A DNA stretch of 64,000 nt from Actinomyces oris (lineage in GTDB: Bacteria; Actinomycetota; Actinomycetes; Actinomycetales; Actinomycetaceae): assembly GCF_001929375.1 (NCBI RefSeq), contig NZ_MSGO01000038.1, positions 12,220 to 76,219 of the forward strand, given 5' to 3'. The notes beneath the pieces are model-generated. The model saw only the letters and a list, made by a program, of their open reading frames with translations. It was not told the DNA's origin and did no database searches. The translations under genes and the position numbers were made by a program. Below, in pieces: positions 6,856-15,267 of this stretch; position 1 is the stretch's first letter; every line of letters begins with the position of its first letter.

Positions 6856-9800
6856 ATGAGCACACAGACGCAACCATCGGCTCCAGGAGCCTCGCCGCAC
6901 TCATCGCCTGCGCTCGCGCCGACGTCGCCGCCCTCAGTCGGAGCAGCAGCACCTGACGACGCGGCTGAGCCGACCCCGCAGGGCAACGCTCAGCGCTCGC
7001 GTGAGGGGCAGGCCGCCATCGCCCGCCTCGGCGCCCCCGTGCGCACCCGCCTGCGGATCGGCCAGGTCCTCGTCCTGCTCTCCGCGGTCCTGGCGGTGGC
7101 CCCCTACATCGCTCTGGTCCAGCTCGGCGACATCCTGCTGCGCGCCCACCGGGCGGGCCTGAGCCCGGATCCCCGGCAGGTGTCAGGCGCGGTCATGGTG
7201 CTCGTGAGCGCCTACTCCACCCGCCTGCTGCTGTACTTCCTGGCGCTGCTCATCACCCACCTGGCCGACCTGTCCCTGCGCGACCGCCTGCGCCGCGACA
7301 TCGTTGCGCGCATCTCCCACGCCCCGCTGTCCTGGTTCACCGCCTCCACCTCCGGGCGCCTGCGCAAGGCCGTTCAGGACGACACGACTCTGGTCCACAC
7401 CGTCATCGCCCACGGCCCCGTCGAGCGCCTCAATGCCATCGTCACTCCGCTGGCCCTGCTGGGGTGCGCCTTCTGGATCGACTGGCGTCTGGCCCTGCTG
7501 GCCGTCTCCACACTCATCCTCTACGTGCTCACCTACTCGGTGTCCATGCGCGGCATGAACGAGAAGACCGTGGAGATGGACCGCAAGCTGGCCGCCATCT
7601 CCTCGGCCATGGTCGAGTTCGTCTCCGGGATCGGCGTGGTCAAGGCCTTCGGGCGCGTCGGGCGCGCCCACTCGGCCTACCTCACCGCCTCCGACGAGTT
7701 CTCCGCCTTCTATCGCGCCTGGGCGATGCCCCTGGTGACCGTCACCTGCCTGTCCTTCACCTGGGTCTCCATCCCCGTGCTGCTCCTGGTCAACCTCGGG
7801 GGAGGGGCGCTGCTCATCCATGCCGGCGCCGTCACCCTGCCCCAGGTCCTGGCCACAACCCTCGTCGCCCTGGTCCTTCCCGCCGCCCTCATCACCATCG
7901 CCTCGATCTCCTGGTCCTACCAGCTGGCCGGGGCGGCGGCCCTGCGGCTGTGTGAGGTCCTCGACACCTCCGTTCTGCCCGCCACCGACCGCCCTGAACA
8001 ACCCCGTGCCGCGCGCGTCGAGATCGACCACGTCTCCTTCTCCTACGGGGACGTCCTCGCCGTCGACGACGCCTGCCTGACCTTGGAGCCGGGAACCGTG
8101 ACCGCGCTGCTCGGCCCCTCCGGCTCGGGCAAGTCGACACTGGCGACCCTCATCGCCCGCTTCGCCGACCCCGACGCCGGTGCCGTCCGCATCGGCGGGG
8201 CGGACCTGCGGGACATGGACGAGTCCACCCTGTACTCCACCGTCTCCTTCGTTCTCCAGGACGCCCAGCTGCTCGCCACCACCGTGCGGGAGAACATCGC
8301 CCTCGGGCGCCCCGAGGCCGACCTGACGCAGGTGCGCGCCGCCGCCCGCGTGGCCCGCATCCACGAGGAGATCATGGCGCTGCCGCAGGGCTACGACACC
8401 GTCCTGGGGCAGGACACGGCACTGTCCGGTGGACAGGAGCAGCGCATCGCCATCGCCCGTGCCATCCTGCTGGACACCCCCGTCATCGTGCTCGACGAGG
8501 CCACCGCCATGGCCGACCCCGAGTCCGAGGCCGAGATCCAGCAGGCACTGAGTGCCCTGGTCAAGGATCGCACCGTCCTGGTCATCGCCCACCGGCCGGC
8601 CGCCGTGCGCGGCGCCGACCGCATCGCCGTCATGGACGGCGGACGCATCGTCGCCGCCGGCTCCCACGACGACCTGGTGGATGAGCCCCACTACCGGGCC
8701 CTGCTGCGCCAGGCCGGCGAGCTCAAGGACTCCGCGGAGACGGACAGCCACGACACCGCGACCAGGACGGACGGCCCCGCACTCGCCGACGGTACGGCTG
8801 ACGATGCGGCCGAGAGCAGCGTTCTTGTACCGGCATCCTCCCGCACCGATGACCGGGGCGGGAGGACCGGGACCGCGCTCCCGGTGCCCTCCACTCCCGG
8901 CGGGCCCTCCCAGCCAGCGGACTCCCTGCTGTCCCGCTTCCGCAGGCTCATGACCGACTCCTCCTGGAGACAGACCCGAGGGTGCATCGCCCTGGCGGGA
9001 GTCAACGGCGTCCTGGTGGGACTGTCGCTGCTGGTGTTGCTGCCCGCCTCAGTCTCTCTGGCGACCAGTGCCCCCCGATGGGGGCTGTCCTTCGGCGGTT
9101 GGCTCGTCGTGCTGGTCGTTCTCGGCGTCGGTGCGGCTGTCTGCGACTTCCAGGGACGGCGCATGGGCATGTCGGGGGCGCTGGGCTTCATGCGCGACGT
9201 CCACCACGCGGTGGGCGACCGGATCGCGCGTCTGCCCCTGCGCTGGTTCACCGCCGACTCCGCCGGCGCCCTGTCCCGGGCCGTGAGCCAGGAGATGGTG
9301 GCCCTGGGGGAGTCCGCCGCCCACTTCATGTACCTGCTCACCTCCACGACCGCCGCATGCCTGGTCGTCGGGGTCGGCTCCTGGGCCTGGGACTGGCGCC
9401 TGGGACTCCTGCTGACGGTGGCCGCGCCCCTGTTCGCCGGACTCGTGCGCCTCTCGCGCCGTCTGCTGGACCGGGGCAAGTCCATCTCCGAGCCCGCCGA
9501 GCGCGAGCTCGCCGCCCGCATCGTCGAGATCGCCCGTTGCCAGGGGGCCCTGCGCTCCTGCCGGGCCGCCTCCGGCTACAGCCGCCTCACCGCCGCCTTC
9601 GACGACGGGGCTCGCGCCTCCAGGCGCGCCCTGTGGTGGGAATCGGCCGGCAACCTCGTCAACGGCGCGCTGAGCCAGATCCTCGTCGTCGCCATGATCG
9701 TCCTGACCTCCTCACTGGCCGCCTCCGGCGCCATGGAGCCGCTGGCGGCCATCGCCGTCATCGGCATGTGCCTGCGCTTCACCACCATGCTCGACGACAT

Positions 9801-10662
9801 CGGAGCAGCCGTGATGGGCGTGGAGGAGCGGCGCCAAATGATGAACCACCTGGACGCCGTCATGGACGCTGAGCTCATGGCCGAGCCGCAGGAGCCCAGC
9901 GCGCTGCCCGAGCCGGGGGCCGTCGAGCTCGACGACGTCGTCTTCGGCTACCGCCCCGAGGCACCCGTCCTGACCGGGGTGTCGATGAGCGTGCCCGCAC
10001 GCACCATGTGCGCGATCGTGGGGCCCTCCGGCAGCGGCAAGACGACCATCGCCCGTCTCATCGCCCGCTTCTGGGACGTGGGCTCGGGAGCCGTGCGAGT
10101 CGGCGGTGCTGACGTGCGCGACATGCCGACCACCCAGCTCATGGAGCAGCTCTCCATGGTCTTCCAGGACGTCTACCTCTTCGACGACACCCTGGCCGCC
10201 AACATCCGCATCGGCAACCCCGCAGCCGACGACGCCCAGGTGCACTGGGCCGCGGACCTCGCCGGCGTCACGGAGATCGTCGACCGCCTGCCCCGTGGCT
10301 GGGGCACGCGCGTAGGAGAGGGCGGGCGGGCCCTGTCCGGCGGTGAGCGCCAGCGCGTCTCCATCGCCCGCGCCCTGCTCAAACAAGCCCCGATCGTCCT
10401 TCTCGACGAGGCCACCAGCGCGCTGGACGCCGAGAACGAGGCCAATATCGTCGCCGCGATGCAGGAGCTGCGGCGCACCTCGACCCTCATCGTCATCGCC
10501 CACAAGCTCGAGACCATCGCCGCCGCCGACCAGGTCATCGTCCTCAACGATGCCGGACACGTCGCCCAGCACGGGCACCACGATGAGCTCGTGCCCCTCG
10601 AGGGGCCCTACCGCAGCTTCTGGGAGCAGCGTACCCGGGCCCGCGGATGGGCGCTCGTGTAG
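6856..10662 (+). CDS. Double ABC exporter-type ATP-binding/permease fusion
   Basis: A 1268-aa protein containing two full TMD-NBD units in tandem, so one chain could form a complete transporter. ATG 6856 is chosen because ggagggg lies 11 bases before it. Unit 1 has six membrane helices (about residues 60-350) and an NBD with Walker A GPSGSGKST near 420, signature LSGGQEQRIAIARA near 522 and Walker B VIVLDEATAMADPE near 542. Unit 2 has Walker A GPSGSGKTT near 1055, signature LSGGERQRVSIARA near 1161 and Walker B IVLLDEATSALDAE near 1180. A hydrophilic Asp/Ser/Pro-rich linker of roughly 80 residues joins them. The domain order recalls siderophore-type IrtA/IrtB or YbtP/YbtQ pairs fused into one gene. 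An efflux role is the alternative. Substrate unknown. Probably controlled by the divergent TetR protein. Confidence 0.85.
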   Translation: MSTQTQPSAPGASPHSSPALAPTSPPSVGAAAPDDAAEPTPQGNAQRSREGQAAIARLGAPVRTRLRIGQVLVLLSAVLAVAPYIALVQLGDILLRAHRAGLSPDPRQVSGAVMVLVSAYSTRLLLYFLALLITHLADLSLRDRLRRDIVARISHAPLSWFTASTSGRLRKAVQDDTTLVHTVIAHGPVERLNAIVTPLALLGCAFWIDWRLALLAVSTLILYVLTYSVSMRGMNEKTVEMDRKLAAISSAMVEFVSGIGVVKAFGRVGRAHSAYLTASDEFSAFYRAWAMPLVTVTCLSFTWVSIPVLLLVNLGGGALLIHAGAVTLPQVLATTLVALVLPAALITIASISWSYQLAGAAALRLCEVLDTSVLPATDRPEQPRAARVEIDHVSFSYGDVLAVDDACLTLEPGTVTALLGPSGSGKSTLATLIARFADPDAGAVRIGGADLRDMDESTLYSTVSFVLQDAQLLATTVRENIALGRPEADLTQVRAAARVARIHEEIMALPQGYDTVLGQDTALSGGQEQRIAIARAILLDTPVIVLDEATAMADPESEAEIQQALSALVKDRTVLVIAHRPAAVRGADRIAVMDGGRIVAAGSHDDLVDEPHYRALLRQAGELKDSAETDSHDTATRTDGPALADGTADDAAESSVLVPASSRTDDRGGRTGTALPVPSTPGGPSQPADSLLSRFRRLMTDSSWRQTRGCIALAGVNGVLVGLSLLVLLPASVSLATSAPRWGLSFGGWLVVLVVLGVGAAVCDFQGRRMGMSGALGFMRDVHHAVGDRIARLPLRWFTADSAGALSRAVSQEMVALGESAAHFMYLLTSTTAACLVVGVGSWAWDWRLGLLLTVAAPLFAGLVRLSRRLLDRGKSISEPAERELAARIVEIARCQGALRSCRAASGYSRLTAAFDDGARASRRALWWESAGNLVNGALSQILVVAMIVLTSSLAASGAMEPLAAIAVIGMCLRFTTMLDDIGAAVMGVEERRQMMNHLDAVMDAELMAEPQEPSALPEPGAVELDDVVFGYRPEAPVLTGVSMSVPARTMCAIVGPSGSGKTTIARLIARFWDVGSGAVRVGGADVRDMPTTQLMEQLSMVFQDVYLFDDTLAANIRIGNPAADDAQVHWAADLAGVTEIVDRLPRGWGTRVGEGGRALSGGERQRVSIARALLKQAPIVLLDEATSALDAENEANIVAAMQELRRTSTLIVIAHKLETIAAADQVIVLNDAGHVAQHGHHDELVPLEGPYRSFWEQRTRARGWALV

Positions 10663-10714
10663 GGCACAAGACATGTGCGGCGGCGAGTCGCGCGTCGCGG
10701 GCGGACGACGGCCG

Positions 10715-11341
10715 CTACCCGAACGAGTGGTATCCGGGGAACCCGTTGTAGATGACGGTCGTCTGGGGCGCCTGAGGCGCAAAAGTATTCGTGGACTCCA
10801 TGAGAGGCTCGCGCTGCTCCCAGGGGTCGTAGGCCAGAATCTGCATCGCAGTGGTGTACGACTGCTGGACCGCGCTGCTTGAACCGTTCGCGGTCACAAC
10901 GGTTCCGGGAAGCACCAGCTCCTCCTGATCCAGCTTGAGGCACACGAGACTCATCGTCGTGGGCGCGGGGGATCCGGGGGTGTACTGATTGACCGTCTTG
11001 ACGGCGACTCGCCCGCTGGCGTTGTCCCAGGGGATGAAACGGCCCGAGGACTTCATCTGCTGAAGCCACAGTCCGCGCCCGTCGACGACGGTTCGCACTG
11101 CCGTGACACTGCGATACCTCCAGATCACGAACCAGATGAGGAATCCGAGCAAGGCGAGAAGGAGCAGGCCGAGAACTGCGAACGGCCCAGAAAGAAGGAC
11201 AAACTTCAGGGAGAAGGGAAGAAGAATCAAAGCCAGCATAATGATGGCGATGGTGACAGGAATGAACTGCCTGTCGATATTGCGGGAGCGGACCTCGAGA
11301 GGCTGTGGTGGCAGAAGGGGCGAGACGCACGAGGAGGACAT
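10715..11341 (-). CDS. Membrane protein with PH-like cytoplasmic domain, paralogue 1 of 3
   Basis: Unrecognised 208-aa protein, first of three related minus-strand genes. Two predicted membrane helices (about residues 27-48 and 52-75) are followed by a soluble beta-rich region with the family signature SGRFIPWDNASGRVAVKT (99-116). It then continues to LVCLKLDQEELVLPG and a C-terminal AYDPWEQREPL. The two-helix plus beta-domain plan resembles bacterial PH (bPH2/YdbT-like) proteins, but this is only a fold-level guess. The start at ATG 11341 is supported by TACACT placed six bases upstream (leaderless). No enzyme motifs are seen. Confidence 0.7.
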   Translation of the reverse strand: MSSSCVSPLLPPQPLEVRSRNIDRQFIPVTIAIIMLALILLPFSLKFVLLSGPFAVLGLLLLALLGFLIWFVIWRYRSVTAVRTVVDGRGLWLQQMKSSGRFIPWDNASGRVAVKTVNQYTPGSPAPTTMSLVCLKLDQEELVLPGTVVTANGSSSAVQQSYTTAMQILAYDPWEQREPLMESTNTFAPQAPQTTVIYNGFPGYHSFG

Positions 11342-11393
11342 ATCTCGAGTGTAGGGAGATCCCCGAGACCCCGCTAAGGGGTGGTCTCCCCAG

Positions 11394-12029
11394 CAGGGGG
11401 TCGGCAAGGTCGGTGGGTGGTTGTCTGATCTCTAGTGGGTCTGGTGTGTTGGTGCGGGTGCGGCGTGACCCGCATGGTGACGATGAAGGCGTCTACTCAA
11501 TCCCGTCACCAGCGAGGTCACGCCGCCATGTCATCTTCCACGACGAACGCTCTGTCGTGCCAGCCCCTGGTCCAGGTTCTTTAGGAGCGTCACCAACCCA
11601 CGCGACAGACGCGGAGTGCGCCACAGCCTGCTCACGGTGCTGTCCCTGGCCGTGACCGGAGTGCTGGCCGGCTGTCGCAGCCTGACGGCGATATGGGAGC
11701 ACGCCACCGACTTGACCGCCGCCGACCTGGAGGTCCTAGGGCTTCAGGCGGGGCAGGCCCTGCCCTCGGAGTCGACCATCCGCCGGGTTCTGCAGGGCCT
11801 GGACCCCGCAGACGTTGATGCCCACCTGGAGGACCGCCACCAGCTGCACACCGGCAACGGTCCCGAGAGCATGGCCACTCTACGTAACCTGGCCACCCGG
11901 CCTCATCCGCCTGGTCCACGGCGCCGGCATCTCCATCGCCTCAACTACCAGATCCCTGTCACGACAACCCACGCGAGCCATCAAGCTACTCACCCGACCA
12001 ACCACCTCAACCAACTTTGCCGACCCCTG
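11394..12029 (+). mobile_element. Degenerate ISAs1-family insertion sequence remnant
   Basis: The element is bounded by inverted ends. The left end starts CAGGGGGTCGGCAAGG at 11394. The right end reads CAGGGGTCGGCAAAG on the opposite strand, ending at 12029. The CAGGGG tip suits ISAs1-type elements. At 636 bp it is about half the usual size, so it has lost the middle of its transposase gene. No target duplication is seen at the flanks. It sits between paralogues 1 and 2 of the membrane-protein array. Confidence 0.7.
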
Positions 12030-12043
12030 GTGTTGTCCCTAAT
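11528..12043 (+). pseudogene. ISAs1-type transposase, multiply disrupted
   Basis: The reading frame opens with MSSSTTNALSCQ at 11528, meets an in-frame TAG near 11582, then shifts frame to give the typical N-terminal block RRGVRHSLLTVLSLAVTGVL and the LPSESTIRRVLQGLDP motif. It then jumps directly to the C-terminal block HTGNGPESMATLRNLA, where a further frame change gives GLIRLVHGAGISIAS and TRAIKLL. The DDE catalytic middle is missing. It therefore cannot make an active enzyme, though the ends could still be mobilised by a related element. Confidence 0.75.
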
Positions 12044-12047
12044 GAGA

Positions 12048-12638
12048 CTACGGGTTGAGAGGAAATGAGCGACGGACCAAAGGAGTGAGCGCGTTCTCCG
12101 TCTCTACAAGGGGTTCTGTTTGCCCCCAGGGATCGTGCGACAGAATCCGCACGGCAGTCCGATAGTTCTGTCGAGCGATGCCGCTGGGGCCGTCGCTTCG
12201 TAGCAGAGTCTCCGGAATCTCAACCTGCTCGTGATCGAGGTTGATCACAATCAGGCTGATCGTGGTGGAGCGTTTGCTGGTGTGTTGCGTCGTGGTCTTG
12301 ACCATGACGCGCCCGTGAGCCTGCTGCCAGGGGACGAACCGGTGCGCCTGCCGCAGCTCGATACCACGTTCGTCAACGATGGTTCGCATACCGATTGCCA
12401 TAGCCCCGAGTGAGAAGAACGCCCCGATGAAGCAGATCAGTAGAATTCCGAAGAATATCTGAAACAGGATGATGCCGTTTCCGGAGGATGTGAACACGAC
12501 GATGTTCAAGGGGATTGCTAATGGGGACAAGAGGACTGATGTGATAAGGAAGGCGTAGAACTTTGCCGTGGTCGCACGTGAACGCAGTACGAGCCTCTTA
12601 GTCGATGGGGAGTCAGCGGATGCTGCTGCGGGAATCAT
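12048..12638 (-). CDS. Membrane protein with PH-like cytoplasmic domain, paralogue 2 of 3
   Basis: Unrecognised 196-aa relative of the gene at 10715. It has N-terminal TKRLVLRSRATTAKF, two hydrophobic helices (about residues 22-45 and 52-78), the shared signature RFVPWQQAHGRVMVKT, then ISLIVINLDHEQVEIPE and the C-terminal SHDPWGQTEPLVETENA. ATG 12638 is preceded at six bases by TACCCT on the minus strand, so the message is probably leaderless. The stop lies 19 bases from the end of the IS remnant, so the extreme C-terminus may have been altered by that insertion. No known function. Confidence 0.7.
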   Translation of the reverse strand: MIPAAASADSPSTKRLVLRSRATTAKFYAFLITSVLLSPLAIPLNIVVFTSSGNGIILFQIFFGILLICFIGAFFSLGAMAIGMRTIVDERGIELRQAHRFVPWQQAHGRVMVKTTTQHTSKRSTTISLIVINLDHEQVEIPETLLRSDGPSGIARQNYRTAVRILSHDPWGQTEPLVETENALTPLVRRSFPLNP

Positions 12639-12785
12639 GTCCTCAGGGTAGGGATCGTGCCGGTGAGCGTCCACGGGATGGTCTACCCATGCGCCGCATT
12701 GGTTCCTCGGCCCGGATCGTTGATGGGCCATGGGAACCTTGCTTATCTGCGCACGGTGGTAGACTGTGCACTCCTGGAGACCTGT

Positions 12786-13317
12786 TTAGATGATGTTCTG
12801 GGGTGCCTGCATGAAGGTGTTCTCAGACTCTATGAGAGGTGCGTGCTGGCCCCGAGGCCCCTGGGAAAAACGGTTCCTCATGATCCATTTTGAGGAATAT
12901 GAAGCTCATGGTCGCCATATTGGCGTCAGGTGTGTACTGGATCGTCGTCTTGACAGTGATGCGCCCGTGCGCGTCCTCCCAGGGGATGAAGCGCTCGAAC
13001 TGTTTTGACTGTTGCAATCGCAGGCCCTGGCTGTTGGTAACTGTACGGGCCTTGCGCACTTCGACGATCTTCCATAGGTAGAAGGACGTAACGGCAATGT
13101 TTAAAAGTGTCGCGGTCAGCAGCGGAAGCGAGATGGCTACCGCGGGCCCCTTCGATCCCAGGACGGTAAACAGCAGGACGATAAGCAGCCCAAGGAGCAG
13201 GCTCATCATAAGGGAAAAAGCGAAGCAGATGATGAGCCTCGTTTCGGTGTTTCGGGACCGCAGGACCAGCGTGTTGGGAAGTGATGAGCTCGGATACTGT
13301 GCTGCGGGGAGTGTCAT
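12786..13317 (-). pseudogene. Membrane protein paralogue 3 of 3, frameshifted by a short deletion
   Basis: The first 150 residues are well conserved with the two neighbours: LVLRSRNTETR, two membrane helices, FERFIPWEDAHGRITVKT and FIFLKMDHEEPFFPG. The frame then ends early with SGPARTSHRV. One base over, the following DNA reads PRGQHAPLIESENTF and ends at TAA 12786, matching the C-terminal PWGQTEPLVETEN block of paralogue 2. About 75 bases between these blocks are missing compared with paralogue 1. The promoter-like TAAACT six bases before ATG 13317 is intact, so a 164-aa truncated product (12823-13317) could still be made. Confidence 0.65.
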
Positions 13318-13961
13318 AGCGGAAGTTTAGCGTTGAGCGTCCTCAATGAGGATGGGGACTTCTTTCGTCTCTCAGGAGGTGGAGGGCGCCGGCAGGAAGG
13401 GGAAACGGCAAAGCGGGCATCGTCGTCACCGGATGAGGTGCTGAACTCCCGGTGTACTCAGGGAGGGTAATTCACAGACGTAGAAAGTCCGGCGTTTGCC
13501 CAGGTCAGAGACAGTTCTTCTTCCCTCGTGAATAAGCCTCCTCGTGTCAGCCTCTTCCGCTGCGGCGCACGCCGACCCCTCCGCACGGGTTCTCACCGCC
13601 ACCTCGGCAGTACTCCGCGGAAAGCTCGCAGTGATGGTCATGTTCGTGTCGTCGGGATCGTGAGCGTGTGCCTGTGGACGGGGTATCCGGTGGACGTATG
13701 CCGCAGTCCCGCAAGCTGCCCGTGATCGCGATCGTGGGCATGGTCGCCTGCGCCCCACGCTGCCGCCGCGGGTGGCGCGCAGGTTGGGGAGGAGCTTCTC
13801 CCACGGTCGCACGACGACCCCGATTCCCGCCCTGCTGGGGAATCCCGTCACCGGCATGACCAGCCTCCCGCGTGAGGAGATGAGGCTGCGGACGGGGCGT
13901 TCCTGAACCGGCATCGGGGCCCTCAACGCAGGTGATCACAGGCGGGCCGCCGGCATGCACC
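13318..13961. other. Gene-poor stretch
   Basis: About 640 bases with no ORF that shows family motifs or a convincing ribosome site. The longest frame (13426-13926, minus) is Arg-rich and lacks recognisable domains. Nothing specific can be assigned here beyond the leaderless -10 box of the gene at 13317 (13324-13329). Confidence 0.4.
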
Positions 13962-15194
13962 TCAGGACCTGGCCGCCAGCGAGAGCACCTCGGTGGGGCG
14001 CAGGGGCCTGCCCGCACGGGCCTCGGCCAGCAGCAGCCTGACGGCCGCCTCCCGCTGCCCGCCGTAGGCTCTGACCGCGGCGATCTGGCGCTGGTAGGAG
14101 GCTCCTGTCTCCAGCGTGGCGCGTACGGAGTCGAGTTCGGCGGCGCAGCCAAGGTCCTCGGCGACGGGAGCGAGCTCGGTGAGCATTCGCTCAACGGTGT
14201 CACCCACGAGCTCCTCCTCACCCGCGGAGTTGATCAGGAGGATCGCTTCCATGCCGTAACGGGCCGAGCGCCACTTGTTCTCGGCGACGTACCAGTCCGG
14301 CATCGCATCGAGCTCCTCACCCCGGTCCAGGGCGCGGGAGAAGGACTCCACGAGGCACTGGGTCAGTGCCGCGATCCCGGCCAGCTCGGTCAGGTTCGTC
14401 GCGGCATCGCAGGCCCGCACCTCGATGGTCCCCAGACGCGGCGAGGGGCGCACGTCCCAACGGATCTCGGTGAAGTCCTCAATGACGCCGGTGTGGACCA
14501 GGTCCCCGGTGTAGCTCTCCAGCTGCTCCCAGGTGCTGAACTGCTCGGGGGCGCCGGCGGTGGGCAGCTGCTGGAACATCATGGCCCGGTTGTCGGCGTA
14601 GCCCGTGTCCGCCCCCGCCCAGAAGGGCGAGGAGGCGCTCAGGCACTGCAGGTGGGCGGTGCGTGTGAGCAGAGCCTTGAGGATCGGCAGGACCTTGGCC
14701 CGGTCCTCAACACCGACGTGGACGTGGGTACCGAAGATGAGCATCTGGTGGCCCCACAGCCGGGTGCGGTCCACCAGGCGTGCGTAGCGCTCGGCATTGG
14801 TCACCTTCTGCACCAGCGGGTCGGCGAAGGGGTGGGTCCCGGCCGAGGCCAGGTCCACACGCAGGGGATCGGTGACGGGAAGAACGCGGTCGAAGGCGAG
14901 GGCGATGTCCTCCATGCACGCGGCCACGGTCCCGCGTGCCCCGGAGACCAGCTCGATGGTGTTGAGCATCATCTCGCCGTGCACGTGCGGGTCCGGGCCC
15001 ACCTTCTGGAGGATCTCCTCGGCGCACTGGCGCAGGTCGAGGCTGTCACGGTCGATGAGGGCCAGCTCCCACTCCACCCCCAGCGTGGAGCGGGCCGAGC
15101 TGGCGAAGTCAAGAGACTGGGGCCGGTGAGCCGGCGGCAGCTGAGCGTCGGCGGACGCGGCGCTCGGGCTCGTCGTGTCAGTCGTGTCCTGCAT
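13962..15194 (-). CDS. Carboxylate-amine ligase, glutamate-cysteine ligase family 2 (YbdK/EgtA type)
   Basis: ATP-dependent ligase-fold protein of 410 aa. Family marks include the N-terminal GVEWELALIDRDSLDLRQ, HGEMMLNTIELVSG, the metal/substrate segment MLIFGTHVHVGVEDR, a central ASSPFWAGADTGYADNRAMM and PSPRLGTIEVRACD. These fit the YbdK-like glutamate-cysteine ligases that make gamma-glutamyl bonds. In actinobacteria the homologues serve glutathione-like or ergothioneine-like thiol chemistry, but the true substrate cannot be read from sequence. Start ATG 15194 follows a ccgaggagacc ribosome site. The next minus-strand gene upstream (methyltransferase) is 73 bases away and could share a transcript. 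Confidence 0.85.
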   Translation of the reverse strand: MQDTTDTTSPSAASADAQLPPAHRPQSLDFASSARSTLGVEWELALIDRDSLDLRQCAEEILQKVGPDPHVHGEMMLNTIELVSGARGTVAACMEDIALAFDRVLPVTDPLRVDLASAGTHPFADPLVQKVTNAERYARLVDRTRLWGHQMLIFGTHVHVGVEDRAKVLPILKALLTRTAHLQCLSASSPFWAGADTGYADNRAMMFQQLPTAGAPEQFSTWEQLESYTGDLVHTGVIEDFTEIRWDVRPSPRLGTIEVRACDAATNLTELAGIAALTQCLVESFSRALDRGEELDAMPDWYVAENKWRSARYGMEAILLINSAGEEELVGDTVERMLTELAPVAEDLGCAAELDSVRATLETGASYQRQIAAVRAYGGQREAAVRLLLAEARAGRPLRPTEVLSLAARS

Positions 15195-15267
15195 GTCCTG
15201 GTCTCCTCGGATTCCTCGGGGCCCTCGCGGGTGCTGACAGGGGTCTCTCGTCGCGGGAAGGGGGCTG

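Noticed and set aside
7183-8751. 522-codon open frame antisense to the ABC fusion gene
   Set aside because: Same codon-bias artefact. No recognisable domain.
11394-12029. Intact insertion sequence
   Set aside because: The transposase has an in-frame stop, frameshifts and a missing catalytic centre, and no target duplication is seen, so it is a remnant only.
13426-13926. 166-codon minus-strand frame in the gene-poor stretch
   Set aside because: Arg-rich, no domain, no ribosome site, and competing frames look equally random.
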